IMG/VR virus record: IMGVR_UViG_3300005613_000063
Coordinates: 1-62,563 of that record
Source: a virus
Direction: 5' to 3' (one strand)
Length of the DNA stretch: 62,563 nt
Within the stretch, counting starts at the first letter, position 1. Every line of letters begins with the position of its first letter. Below the pieces are notes generated by a model. That model saw nothing but the letters and a program-made list of their open reading frames with translations. It was not told the origin of the DNA and did no database searches. A program made the position numbers and the translations under genes. Of the stretch, positions 41,610-50,969 are shown in pieces.

Positions 41610-41759
41610 TTACCTCCAGCAGACAAACCAGTGCTTTAGACGTTTCCATCTGGTGTCTAATGATCTATTGCAATAAATACATTCTACATTGCACCACTTC
41701 AATTTGCGACTTTGCGCCGTACTGCTCTTAAGACAGTTTTGGATTTGCCACCTGTTCAT
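41610..41759 (-). CDS. Small Cys/Trp-rich protein, 49 residues
   Basis: MNRWQIQNCLKSSTAQSRKL starts at ATG 41759 and has CNVECIYC followed by WKRLKHWFVC, a possible zinc knuckle. It overlaps by sequence none of the neighbours and has AAGG upstream. It lies between the amidase and the HExxH gene. Confidence 0.5.
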   Translation of the reverse strand: MNRWQIQNCLKSSTAQSRKLKWCNVECIYCNRSLDTRWKRLKHWFVCWR

Positions 41760-41769
41760 TGCATACACC

Positions 41770-42936
41770 TTATACATTGTATCCAAATTGTTTTAACCTA
41801 TATATTAATTCAGCCCTTGTCTGAAGCCCCGGTATGCTATCAACCTTGAGTTTATTACCTTTGTACTTGGGGTCATGCGTTGAATATTGAAATATATTGG
41901 TAGCAGTATATAGCTCTTTTTCAACTGCGTTTACATCTTCAACATAATCATTAGGTAGTATGCAATAACCCAATACACGTAGGTTGGCCCTGATTTCACG
42001 CAGATGGTTACGCCAGGACTTTCCTTTCGATTCATCAAAATCCAAGGGATCTAGTGGCTCATATATTTTTTCGAATACAGCGTAATCTTGATCTCTATCT
42101 GTATCCAAGATTGTTGTGTCCAGTTCTTCTACCAATTCGGTTAGTGGCAAAGTCATAGAGCAGTCATAACTCATGAGCCATGGTATGCGTTCTGCAGGTA
42201 CGTCGGAGAATATAGCATCCCGTATCAATTCTGTAGGATAAGCTATTCCTGGATCCATCTTAGATCCCCAGACAGCTGAATGACCAAGGACCCAACAAGG
42301 ATCAAACTTACAACCCCTCCAACGGCGTAGCATTTTACCAATATTAATTGTGCAAACGAGTTGGTCTTTGGTATATGGTTCCCAATATCTATTGCGTATG
42401 TATATTGGTATCTTGTCCTGCCTGGTGTAGTATTTTCGACGGCCAGACCTACGATAAGGTCTACCCCTAGCGGCGCCAGATAACATACCTAAATTGCGAT
42501 GTTCTACGCCTATCGTGCGATTGTTAGTCCAGTTGCCGTGCCGGGTGCCTTTATGGATATCAGCGTGCAAAAGTGCAGTGACCGGTAAAAATTTTGCTAC
42601 TAAAGGGTAGTCCTGAGTTAATTCTTTTAGTTCCTTTATTCGGTGATCTAATATAGTTATGTGCCATGAAGATCCCCGATTATCTTGATTCTCATTGCTC
42701 CAACGCATGGATGCTATGCCATTGGGTCCACCCGTATAATGCAGCAGCATACCTACAGGTCCGTCTGGATCTAGCCATGGACGGGTCTTGGCTACTCTAA
42801 TCCCAGAATCATTTGTGTAATATGGAAATAAAGGACATCTCGGGGCAATAATATTCAGGGCATCACGAGTGAAATCCAACCACTGTGCAAAGAAAGCCAA
42901 AGCATCTATGGCATCCTGATTCAAAAACGAAGACAT
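41770..42936 (-). CDS. N-acetylmuramoyl-L-alanine amidase (endolysin, Amidase_2) with possible C-terminal binding domain
   Basis: The 388-residue protein has an Amidase_2/PGRP-like fold: MLLHYTGGPNGIASMRW, GSSWHITILDHRIKEL, NNRTIGVEHRNLG, WVLGHSAVWGSKMDPGIAYP. The His and Lys/Asp of these strands fit zinc ligands. About residues 290-388 may be a peptidoglycan-binding domain (ILPNDYVEDVN, IFQYSTHDPKY, YRLKQFGYNV). It would cleave the amide bond between muramic acid and peptide. No signal peptide is seen, so it needs a holin; a holin-like gene lies at 58780. Confidence 0.85.
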   Translation of the reverse strand: MSSFLNQDAIDALAFFAQWLDFTRDALNIIAPRCPLFPYYTNDSGIRVAKTRPWLDPDGPVGMLLHYTGGPNGIASMRWSNENQDNRGSSWHITILDHRIKELKELTQDYPLVAKFLPVTALLHADIHKGTRHGNWTNNRTIGVEHRNLGMLSGAARGRPYRRSGRRKYYTRQDKIPIYIRNRYWEPYTKDQLVCTINIGKMLRRWRGCKFDPCWVLGHSAVWGSKMDPGIAYPTELIRDAIFSDVPAERIPWLMSYDCSMTLPLTELVEELDTTILDTDRDQDYAVFEKIYEPLDPLDFDESKGKSWRNHLREIRANLRVLGYCILPNDYVEDVNAVEKELYTATNIFQYSTHDPKYKGNKLKVDSIPGLQTRAELIYRLKQFGYNV

Positions 42937-42957
42937 AGCTCCTCCTGGGTGAGGGGG

Positions 42958-43275
42958 TTAGCCTCTACCTTTTATTCGTACAACAGAACCATTGTACAAG
43001 ATAAGGTCCCAGCAGCCATCCTTCTCTGACATTTGTGCACTTTTCCAATGGTCCTTCAATTCTACTAAGAGAGCTTCCTTGAAGATCAATCGGTTATCTG
43101 CATCATCACACTCTATCGTAATGAGTGCATCAGAAGTTACGAGAATTGCGCGAGCTACCTCTTTGATTTGCATATTATTTTCGTCAAATTGCCACTGCTG
43201 TTTACCAAGCGGTAATTGCAATTCATTAGTAATTTCGTCTTTTTTGGCTTGTCGGGCTGCTGATGTTGAATACAT
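42958..43275 (-). CDS. Hypothetical protein, 105 residues
   Basis: The protein is beta-rich with LVELKDHWKSAQ and DLILYNGSVVRIKG. It is not recognised. It lies between the HTH gene and the amidase in one operon. Confidence 0.6.
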   Translation of the reverse strand: MYSTSAARQAKKDEITNELQLPLGKQQWQFDENNMQIKEVARAILVTSDALITIECDDADNRLIFKEALLVELKDHWKSAQMSEKDGCWDLILYNGSVVRIKGRG

Positions 43276-43289
43276 TGGACACTCCTTAT

Positions 43290-43778
43290 TTACTTGTTGT
43301 AGCCGTTGCGGTATTGCAATAAATCTGCTGTGGTGAGTCCCACACTCGCTAAGTGAAAGGCGAGGTTGTGTCTATTGATCGCTAACCTCTTGCTGATTGC
43401 TGTCATGTTCCCATTGTATTGTTTGCCGACTGCCAACAGCAGTTCCCTTCCTGCTTCGATTTTGGCCATGCGCATGTGGAATGCTAGAATGGATTCGCCT
43501 TGCCTGGGTCCCAATTTTTTCAATATGTTTACATAGTCCGGACCCGGTATACCTTCTTCTGGGTGCTTCAAGGATTTCCCCTTCGCAGGCTTTCTTTTCA
43601 AAACAGCCTCTGGTACCTCTTGCATAGGCAAATAATCCAGCTTGGCCGCTGGTACCTCTTTTTGAATTTCTGTTGGTGGATGAACAGGTGATTCCGAATC
43701 ACCCAGTTTATCCAATTCATCCCATCCAGGTGGTGGTATGTATCCAATAATAAACGTGTTTTCTTTTTCTTTCGTCAT
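43290..43778 (-). CDS. Transcriptional regulator with Fis-like helix-turn-helix
   Basis: The 162-residue protein has a Pro/Lys-rich N-terminal half and a C-terminal HTH near residue 118-155: LLAVGKQYNGNMTAISKRL, INRHNLAFHLASVGL, as in Fis or the NtrC C-terminus. ATG at 43778 with AGGGA upstream is chosen. It is divergent from the RHH protein at 43970 across a palindromic region, suggesting both control this switch region. Confidence 0.7.
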   Translation of the reverse strand: MTKEKENTFIIGYIPPPGWDELDKLGDSESPVHPPTEIQKEVPAAKLDYLPMQEVPEAVLKRKPAKGKSLKHPEEGIPGPDYVNILKKLGPRQGESILAFHMRMAKIEAGRELLLAVGKQYNGNMTAISKRLAINRHNLAFHLASVGLTTADLLQYRNGYNK

Positions 43779-43969
43779 CGGCTGGTCCCTCACTTTTTGT
43801 TTTGTTATATGTTCATATTGACATATACGGCTATCAAGTCAAGTGTCACATGCACAATTTTTGTGCATTTTATGCACATTTTTTTGCAACAAAATTGGTG
43901 ACGGGGATTGACATGTAACAAAATCATTGAGATACATCAAGTTTGAAATATATTTTCAGGAGTGTTTCT
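43779..43969. promoter_or_regulatory. Divergent promoter region with TGCACA palindromes
   Basis: The region has TGCACAATTTTTGTGCA (43851-43867) and a third half-site TGCACA at 43873-43878. A plus-strand promoter-like TTGACA (43908-43913) with 17-bp spacing to GATACA is downstream. On the minus strand TTGACT lies near 43838. It separates early minus genes from late plus genes, so it may be the main switch. Confidence 0.55.
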
Positions 43970-44230
43970 GTGACTACTAGAGTACGGAGACAGAAAAGTA
44001 GGAAGTCCAAACGCAAGACTTTCTTTATTGACCACCCAACTTTAATGGATCTGAATCTGATACAAGTGGCACAAAGAACCACCTCTACGTCAGAGGCAAC
44101 TCGTATAGCCATACGTAAGATGGCTGAGCTAATTCGGTATGTGGATACAGGTAAGGTGGTGCATGTTTTAGATCCCGAGCATGCAGAAGAGCGCATCGTG
44201 TTAGATATACCTACCAGTGAAGTGATTTAA
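43970..44230 (+). CDS. Ribbon-helix-helix-like DNA-binding protein
   Basis: The 86-residue protein begins with a basic arm (TTRVRRQKSRKSKRKTFF), then LMDLNLIQVAQRTTSTSEAT and RIAIRKMAELIRY, an RHH-like strand-helix-helix. GTG at 43970 with AGGAG upstream is preferred. It likely binds operators in the divergent region just upstream. It is the first gene of the late run. Confidence 0.65.
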   Translation: MTTRVRRQKSRKSKRKTFFIDHPTLMDLNLIQVAQRTTSTSEATRIAIRKMAELIRYVDTGKVVHVLDPEHAEERIVLDIPTSEVI

Positions 44231-44559
44231 TGCCAGATAAAACGATTACAGAGGAAAACTTGTTGGATGGACTTTTAGACAAGTTGGATAAAGACGAGCT
44301 CCGTTGCATAAATAGTATCATTTTAAAAGCGAGAGGCTTTGAAGATGCATGCACATATTGGCAGCAACAGTGTGCTCATTCTCAATTATTTCTTGCTGCT
44401 GTCATTCGCCATTTGGGCGGCATATATAAAATGAAGGCTCTGGATTTACAAAGTACACCTATGGATTCAGTTGTTGCTGTTTATCCAATAGAAGAGGCCG
44501 GCGTGCCATTTTTGCATTTTAAGTATAGCAGTGATGCTGCTTCTACAGGAGGCAATTAA
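44230..44559 (+). CDS. Hypothetical protein, 109 residues
   Basis: Its start overlaps the stop of the previous gene. It is helical in the N-terminal half and beta-rich in the C-terminal half. Not recognised. It is 2 bp from the dNMP kinase gene. Confidence 0.65.
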   Translation: MPDKTITEENLLDGLLDKLDKDELRCINSIILKARGFEDACTYWQQQCAHSQLFLAAVIRHLGGIYKMKALDLQSTPMDSVVAVYPIEEAGVPFLHFKYSSDAASTGGN

Positions 44560-44561
44560 GC

Positions 44562-45131
44562 ATGTCGAGACTTATTATAGGCATTGGTTATCAGAGCCGT
44601 GTAGGTAAAACAGAATGCGGGAATATATTTAGGGAATATCTTGATGATTTTCAAATATGCTCTAATGAATTGAATTTCTCAGATGGTATAAAGCGTACTG
44701 CCGCTGATGTTTTCGGTCTAAATGCTGCGCAGCTATATGGGGATGAGAAGGATACGGTGGATGCTTATTGGAAAATAGCACCCAGGATGATGTTTCAGCG
44801 TATAGGTGACATGATGCGCGACCTTTTTGGTTACGATGTTTGGATAAAGTCGTGGTCTCGTGCGGTAGAATGTCTTGATCCCAAGTTGGCTGTTGTGTGT
44901 TGTGATGTAAGATTGACTGGTGAAGCTAGGAAGATTAGAGAGTTGGGTGGCTTTTTGATTAAGGTGGAACGGGGGTCCACGGCTCTTAGATCGGAGCATC
45001 CTACTGAGGTTGATTTGGATGAATGGACAGATTGGGATCATACAATTTGGAATAATAAGGCACATGGCAAACTTGTGACTCAGGCTCGATCTGTTATGGA
45101 AAAGATATTAAAAGCCAGGGATCTATCATAG
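44562..45131 (+). CDS. Deoxynucleoside monophosphate kinase (T4 gp1-like)
   Basis: The 189-residue protein has the P-loop GIGYQSRVGKTECG near residue 7, the lid-associated region PRMMFQRIGDMMRDLFGYDVW near residue 75 (two-segment motif), and VVCCDVRLTGEARKI near residue 108, as in phage dNMP kinases. It would convert dNMP to dNDP for phage DNA synthesis. It is in the late plus-strand operon. Confidence 0.82.
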   Translation: MSRLIIGIGYQSRVGKTECGNIFREYLDDFQICSNELNFSDGIKRTAADVFGLNAAQLYGDEKDTVDAYWKIAPRMMFQRIGDMMRDLFGYDVWIKSWSRAVECLDPKLAVVCCDVRLTGEARKIRELGGFLIKVERGSTALRSEHPTEVDLDEWTDWDHTIWNNKAHGKLVTQARSVMEKILKARDLS

Positions 45132-45581
45132 ATGCTCCTCGTACATTTTTGGCTTTCTATATTTAGTGGTATAGGAATTTCCCATGTAGAAACAGGTCGG
45201 CTCTCTATGTATCATCCAGGCGATGGCCATTGTGGTACGCAAACGGCCTGTGGCAATACCTTCACAATGAAGTCTCATCACATTGCTCATCGAAGATGGT
45301 ATCGGTTGGGATGTGGTCGAGAGGTCATCGTTTGTGCTGACGCTACTGAACGCTGCATTGCTACTACTGTTCAGGATGGTGGCCCTTATGGTATTTACTA
45401 TGGAAAGATGAAGCACGCCGTGAAGCAGGGTAGATGGAAGGTGTGGACAAAGTATAAACCACCTAAGGGGTGGAAATGGCGAGCGATTGTAGATCTGTCT
45501 TGGGCCCTATGGGTGGATCTAGGAAAACCTAGGGCATTATCCCGAGTTCAGTTATACTTTCTCGTGCAACCGCAGGAGTAA
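45132..45581 (+). CDS. RlpA-like double-psi beta-barrel protein with signal-like N-terminus
   Basis: The 149-residue protein starts with a hydrophobic stretch (MLLVHFWLSIFSGIGISHVE). It then follows the RlpA/DPBB pattern: GRLSMYHPGDG, CGTQTACGNTFTMKSH, HIAHRRWYRLGCGREVIVC, TTVQDGGPYG, RAIVDLSWALWVDLG and RVQLYFLVQ. RlpA proteins are lytic transglycosylases acting on naked glycan. Here the catalytic Asp in DGGPYG and His in AHRRW are conserved. It may help DNA entry or lysis. Confidence 0.7.
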   Translation: MLLVHFWLSIFSGIGISHVETGRLSMYHPGDGHCGTQTACGNTFTMKSHHIAHRRWYRLGCGREVIVCADATERCIATTVQDGGPYGIYYGKMKHAVKQGRWKVWTKYKPPKGWKWRAIVDLSWALWVDLGKPRALSRVQLYFLVQPQE

Positions 45582-45583
45582 TG

Positions 45584-45880
45584 ATGTCGAACATTTACAA
45601 GGGCACGGTAGGTTTGAGAATGCGTGTACACCTAGGCATCGATATATCCGGAAGTGGTGTTGCACAAATCAGGGTAGTTAAGCCTAACGCAGATATTGTT
45701 GAATGGAGTGCCATAATTGAATCTGCAGAGATGGGTATCATTTATTACGACACGCAGGCAAATGACTTAGATGTAGCAGGCTTATGGTACCTCAATGGTG
45801 TGTGGGATCCCACCGGTGATAACATTTTCTATGGCAAAACTACATGCTTTGATGTTCTTGAACTAGGTGTTACTTGTTAG
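45584..45880 (+). CDS. Small phage structural/adaptor-like protein, 98 residues
   Basis: It fits the common pattern of small phage beta proteins near tail or fiber genes: YKGTVGLRMRVHLGIDISGSGV, RVVKPNADIVEW, YYDTQANDLDVAGLWYLNG. The GGAG before ATG 45584 is good. A head or tail surface role is likely but not specific. Confidence 0.6.
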   Translation: MSNIYKGTVGLRMRVHLGIDISGSGVAQIRVVKPNADIVEWSAIIESAEMGIIYYDTQANDLDVAGLWYLNGVWDPTGDNIFYGKTTCFDVLELGVTC

Positions 45881-45903
45881 CGCTCTTATAAGGGGTTTAT
45901 TGC

Positions 45904-46218
45904 ATGCGGTTAACGCCTTCCATAAATATTGTCGATGGCGATCCATCCCTATGTAACCTCCGCCGTAATATAGTTTTGTTAGGTGATAAGAATGGGGTTA
46001 ACCTTGTTTTTACCACGCCTGAGATATTCTTGCGTGTGCCATTTACTGAAACATTGTTCAGAAATGGAGTAATACAAGAAGAGGGTGCTAGCAATGACTA
46101 CATAGTTAGTGAAGGGGGTGGTGTAGGCACAGGATTTAATACGATCACATTAACAGACGCACAAAATGCTCCTCTTGCTTGGGAGAAGTTATCTATGGAC
46201 TATTTGACAGGCACATAA
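45904..46218 (+). CDS. Hypothetical protein, 104 residues, likely structural
   Basis: The protein is beta-rich (IFLRVPFTETLFRNG, NTITLTDAQNAPL). It lies directly before the large repeat protein and may be a fiber or decoration component. Not recognised. Confidence 0.6.
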   Translation: MRLTPSINIVDGDPSLCNLRRNIVLLGDKNGVNLVFTTPEIFLRVPFTETLFRNGVIQEEGASNDYIVSEGGGVGTGFNTITLTDAQNAPLAWEKLSMDYLTGT

Positions 46219-46277
46219 ACTGTCTAAAGTTCCGCTTCTTCATATAATGGTTAATAGCAATATATGGAGGAGCATAG

Positions 46278-49200
46278 ATGGCCAGGACCTTCGTTCGACC
46301 TCAAGCACAGATCAAGAAAACCAATACATATGACGATACTAAGACGGTTGGTGCATCTTTAGAAACCGGCCAGTCTAACTTAGCTGATGACCTCAATGCT
46401 TTAAGATCTCAATGCAAGCGTGCCTTATGGGCAGATGAGTCCGGCAATTGGTATGATGATGTTCCAACACATACTGCCAAGAAGCGCGGCTTGGACGCAC
46501 TGAATGAAGATCTGAACGATATTGAAGTAAAAACCTTTCTTGTCTGTAATGCCAATTTAATAGATGTCTCTGTTGCAACAGGCACTAAAGCAAATGGCAC
46601 TCTCACTTTAACAGGGCAACCTGAAGAAGGGCATGAAGCTGAGGGCATATTAGAATTTACAGGGAATGCAAATAATGCTGACACAGTTACCATTGGTTCT
46701 AAGACTTATACTTTCCAAGATACTCTCACTGATGTCGACGGTAATGTTAAGATTGGCGCAAGTGCTTCTGCTACCATTGACAACTTGATTGCGGGTATCA
46801 ATCTTGGGGCTGGTGCGGGCACTGCTTATGCCGCTTCGATGACAGCCAATGCGGATGTTGCAGCTGCTACTGAATTCGGAGATTCCATGCGTGTTACTGC
46901 ATTGGATAAAGGCACGGATCCCAATTCGACTGCAACAACAGAGACTGGTGATAATCTATCTTGGCGTGATGCAACTTTAGTAAACGGAACAAATGCAAAA
47001 CGTGCTGGAGGCGTTTTGACATTAGCTTCTAATTTTATTGGAGAAGTGGCGGCTACCGGAACATTGACTGCATCTGCAAATGTCTCTGGTGGAGTTGCAG
47101 CTACTCAAACGTTGACTCTTGGTAGCAATCTCAATGGTATCCTGCCCGCTAAATTTCGTATTCAGATGGCCTTGAATATTACTAGTGCTCCTACCAACGG
47201 TTCTACAATTACTATTGATAGTACCGTTTACACATTCACCAATTCTGTAAGTTCGGCATATGATGTTTATATTGGTTCTTCTCCAAATTCTAATCAAGCC
47301 GCTTCGCATTTAGTAACTGCTATTAATTTAACTGGTACACCCGGTGTAGAATATGGTTCAGGCACTGCCATTCATCCCACAGTATCTGCCGTTTTGAATC
47401 TCTCGTCTGCAGTTATGACAATAGAGCTTACTGCCAAGACTGCTGGAGCTGCCGGAAACGCTATAACCGTAAGCGATTCAGGAAATTATGCTTGGTGGAA
47501 GTTTTTTGATAATCCGCCTAATCAAGCTACTCCAAATACATTTTGTAATGGTCGTGACGCAGATACAGTCACCATCGATACGAAGACCTACACTTTTCAA
47601 GAGACATTGACCAACGTCGATGGCAATGTGCACATAGGAGGTAATGCTTCTGCTACCTTGGATAACTTAATTGACGCTATCAATCTGGGGTCGGGCGCAG
47701 GTACAGATTATGCTGCAGCAATGACTGTACATCCCACTGTCTCCGCAGCAGCGGGTGCCGGTGACACTATGGATATTACTGCGAAAACAGGAGGTACAGG
47801 TGGTAATTCTATTGAAGTTGATGCTACCAATGGCGATGCTTATTGGACTGAGTGGAAACTGACTGGGGGTGCTGTAGGGGTTAAAGCTACTGGCACTATT
47901 ACTTTTGATAGCAATGCCGTGCGAGGGGAATCAGCCAGAGCTAATATATTTGGTGATACTATAAATGTTTATGACGGTAATACGGTAACCATTGATGGCA
48001 AGACTTACACATTTAGAAGTAGTTTAACAGGTTACCAAACTGTAAATGGAGTAGTTCTTAGGGGTGCATCAACATGGATTAGTATAGTTAATTTGGTTGC
48101 GGCTATTAATCTGGCATCTGGTTCTGGTACCACCTATTCATCTGCCACTACAATACATACAACAATGGGAGCAGCCGGTGGTTATGTAGAAGGAATTAGA
48201 GGTTTCTTACGTGTAGCTGCCAAAGTTCCGGGGTATGAGGGCTCTGGCATCTCGCTTAGTGATTCCAGCCCTTGGACAAGGATGCCTAGCTCAACTACAT
48301 ATCTACCGACTGAAGGAGATTCAGTAACAATAGATGGCGAGACCTATATATTTGTTGGAGATATCTCTAGTTCTTATTATAGCAATCAGAACATACCTAA
48401 TTTAGTTGAGGTAGGGGCTACAGCAAATGTCTCTATTAATAATTTAGTTTATGCAATAACAGAAAATGCTACGTGGAAAGGTACATTTTATTCTAACTCA
48501 ACTACTGCTCATTCAACTGTAACCGCGTCTAATGGAACAGGTGATACTTTAGATATTGAGGCATTATCTGCAGGTACCGGTGGCAATTCTATTGTATTTA
48601 GTGTCACTAGAGCATTGGGTAATTTGTCTATCGCCACCGACACAATGTCTGGGGGCGGTGACGGTGACACGGTCACGATGGACTCCAAGACTTATACTTT
48701 CCAAGATACATTAACGGACGTGAATGGAAATGTGAAAGTTGGAGCTTCTGCTTCTGATTCTTTAGATAATCTTATTGCTGCTGTTAATTTAGGTGCAGGT
48801 GCAGGTACTAAATATGCCAATTCCATGACATTACACTCCACAATGTCTGCTGCAGCTGGAGCAGGTGACACTATGGATGTCACAGCTAAAACCGCGGGCA
48901 CAGTTGGTAACTCTTTAGATACCACAGAAACAGGAGCTAATTTAAGCTGGGGTGGTTCTACACTATCTGGTGGATTAAATGGAGAAACTATAACTATAGA
49001 CGCGAAAGTCTATACGATGACTAATTCCCTCACTGATGTTGATGGACGAGTATTAATAGGCGCCGGGTCTGCAGACTCGATTAACAATTTGGTTGCTGCC
49101 ATTGGTCTGTTGCCCGGCGCCAATTCTTTATATGCCAATTCCATGACGATACATCCTACTTGCTTGGCTGAAGTAGGAACTGGGACATCTATTGATGTTT

Positions 49201-50876
49201 CAGCTAAGACGGGCGGTACGGCCGGAAATTCAATTGCTACGACAGAGACGGCTAGTAATGCTTCATTCGGTGGTTCCACTTTGAGTGGAGGCCTGGCAGA
49301 AGAAACAGTAACAATTGATACCAAGACTTATACATTTCAATCTTCTTTAACTGATGTTGATGGTAATGTCAAAATTGGTTCTGATGTAGATACAACTATT
49401 GCTAATTTGGTCAATGCAATCCTTCTGGGTCCTGGCACTGGTACAGCTTATGCAGATTCTATGACAGAACATTCTACTGTCACGGCAGCTGAAGGTGCTG
49501 GCGATACCATGACGGCAGCTGCAAAGACGGCCGGCACTGGTGGCAATTCAATTGCTACTACGGAAACCTTAGCCAACGGTAGTTGGGGCAATTCAACTTT
49601 ATCTGGTGGTACGGCAGGACCTGGTGGTGAAGTAAACTTTGTTGTTTTGTCTAAGGCTGCTGGAGAGATACCAAATTTGGATGCAGCTGTCGATGCCGTT
49701 TTAACTAGTGGGATGGTCGTGGCCTACAATTCTTCATTTGGTGCACATTCATTGAATGCGGTAGCTGGACAAACTGCTATATCACCTAAGAATATATGTG
49801 CAATAAAGCGGGTGTCCGACGGTCAACGCATATATTCTGGGGGCAAAGTTGTGCACGCACTACTTCAGTGCGAGGATAATACGGATGGTCACACATTTGA
49901 CGATACAAGCAAACGTGCAATGCTCTCATTTGTTCGTGAGAATTCTACTGGGGATGCTTTAGAGGCTTGTCCTGTTGCAGATATCGATGGGGAAGCTGTG
50001 CATTACAGTTACATCGAGCGCGTTGATTATGATTCTATTGATGAATCTGCCTTCCTAAATAACTATCATGATGTTGTTACGATACCTGCAGTGGATGTGA
50101 ATTTGAATGATTGCATCGACAATCAATCTGGTGCTGCGACTCAAGCTCAAGATATTGATGTGGACATCCTGGATACCAAAGCTTGGGTCTTTAGAGATTC
50201 AGCTGCTGCTGATTTGTTCAAAGTATATGGCAATGCTGCTAGCAGTTCAACAGAGGTTGAAATTGGTTCTGCTGTAGACATTTATGATAATAATGCAGCA
50301 GATGTAGACTTTCATAATGGGGCCGCTATAGGTTCTGCTGGGACTGAAATTGCTATTAATGAAACTGCTGGTGTGATCGAACGAGCGGCTAATTTAATAT
50401 TGCGAGCTTCCGGCTCTGGGGAATTATACCTAGATGATGGTAATCAACCAGGCAGTTGGGCACAAACGGATGGGATTAAATTATCGGAAAATGAAACTGA
50501 GTGGTCTGATTTCGAAACGGAGTTTGGTGGTGAGGTCTCATTGCTCAAGGCCATTACTCAAGCTTCCAATGCAGCTGCAAGGTCTATAGGTACGGCTGTA
50601 TTACAAGATGATGTTTCAGCAAACAATGATGTAGATGCGACCACGACTAGCAATTTGGACGTAGACTTGCCAGATTATTCTGGGGTTACTTCTTTTGTGA
50701 CAGATGTGGATGTGTTTTTAAATGGTAAATTACTTAATAATGGTGCGGATGCGGCTGCCAATGAAGATGTATACCCAGGCACTACACCTGCACAAGGTAT
50801 GCTTAAATTCGAATTTGACTTAGACGGCACGAGTCCAAATCCTGACGTCTTGTCAATGATAGTCTGGGGTGAATAA
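46278..50876 (+). CDS. Large repeat-containing structural protein (eight copies), likely fiber or decoration
   Basis: The 1532-residue protein has an N-terminal 100-residue domain (TFVRPQAQIKKTNTYDDTK, LWADESGNWYDD), then eight beta-rich repeats of about 100-130 residues (starting near residues 135, 309, 428, 568, 681, 797, 904, 1009). Each carries TVTIDxKTYTF, DGNVxIG, DNLIxAINLG, and a GDTMDxTAKTxG strand. The C-terminal ~420 residues are shared with the next gene. Such repeats occur in phage tail and fiber-like surface proteins. Confidence 0.8.
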   Translation: MARTFVRPQAQIKKTNTYDDTKTVGASLETGQSNLADDLNALRSQCKRALWADESGNWYDDVPTHTAKKRGLDALNEDLNDIEVKTFLVCNANLIDVSVATGTKANGTLTLTGQPEEGHEAEGILEFTGNANNADTVTIGSKTYTFQDTLTDVDGNVKIGASASATIDNLIAGINLGAGAGTAYAASMTANADVAAATEFGDSMRVTALDKGTDPNSTATTETGDNLSWRDATLVNGTNAKRAGGVLTLASNFIGEVAATGTLTASANVSGGVAATQTLTLGSNLNGILPAKFRIQMALNITSAPTNGSTITIDSTVYTFTNSVSSAYDVYIGSSPNSNQAASHLVTAINLTGTPGVEYGSGTAIHPTVSAVLNLSSAVMTIELTAKTAGAAGNAITVSDSGNYAWWKFFDNPPNQATPNTFCNGRDADTVTIDTKTYTFQETLTNVDGNVHIGGNASATLDNLIDAINLGSGAGTDYAAAMTVHPTVSAAAGAGDTMDITAKTGGTGGNSIEVDATNGDAYWTEWKLTGGAVGVKATGTITFDSNAVRGESARANIFGDTINVYDGNTVTIDGKTYTFRSSLTGYQTVNGVVLRGASTWISIVNLVAAINLASGSGTTYSSATTIHTTMGAAGGYVEGIRGFLRVAAKVPGYEGSGISLSDSSPWTRMPSSTTYLPTEGDSVTIDGETYIFVGDISSSYYSNQNIPNLVEVGATANVSINNLVYAITENATWKGTFYSNSTTAHSTVTASNGTGDTLDIEALSAGTGGNSIVFSVTRALGNLSIATDTMSGGGDGDTVTMDSKTYTFQDTLTDVNGNVKVGASASDSLDNLIAAVNLGAGAGTKYANSMTLHSTMSAAAGAGDTMDVTAKTAGTVGNSLDTTETGANLSWGGSTLSGGLNGETITIDAKVYTMTNSLTDVDGRVLIGAGSADSINNLVAAIGLLPGANSLYANSMTIHPTCLAEVGTGTSIDVSAKTGGTAGNSIATTETASNASFGGSTLSGGLAEETVTIDTKTYTFQSSLTDVDGNVKIGSDVDTTIANLVNAILLGPGTGTAYADSMTEHSTVTAAEGAGDTMTAAAKTAGTGGNSIATTETLANGSWGNSTLSGGTAGPGGEVNFVVLSKAAGEIPNLDAAVDAVLTSGMVVAYNSSFGAHSLNAVAGQTAISPKNICAIKRVSDGQRIYSGGKVVHALLQCEDNTDGHTFDDTSKRAMLSFVRENSTGDALEACPVADIDGEAVHYSYIERVDYDSIDESAFLNNYHDVVTIPAVDVNLNDCIDNQSGAATQAQDIDVDILDTKAWVFRDSAAADLFKVYGNAASSSTEVEIGSAVDIYDNNAADVDFHNGAAIGSAGTEIAINETAGVIERAANLILRASGSGELYLDDGNQPGSWAQTDGIKLSENETEWSDFETEFGGEVSLLKAITQASNAAARSIGTAVLQDDVSANNDVDATTTSNLDVDLPDYSGVTSFVTDVDVFLNGKLLNNGADAAANEDVYPGTTPAQGMLKFEFDLDGTSPNPDVLSMIVWGE
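46674..49611 (+). repeat. Coding tandem repeats, eight units of about 100-130 codons
   Basis: Eight copies with the consensus (V/I)TIDxKxYTF...DGNVxIG...NLIxAINLG...GxGNSI occur in tandem inside the structural gene. Units 3, 6, 7 and 8 are most alike, suggesting recent duplication; units 2, 4 and 5 are divergent and carry insertions. The paralog has only one. Confidence 0.8.
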
Positions 50877-50969
50877 CTCTTTGTAAAATGTTTTTTAAAA
50901 ACTGTAGATGTAGTAAAACTATTTACTGCTGATACACCGCTAATGAGAAGTATGCAGGAGGAAAATTAA

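Noticed and set aside
46278-50876. Diversity-generating retroelement target
   Set aside because: No reverse transcriptase or template repeat is seen in the window; the repeats are simple tandem domains.
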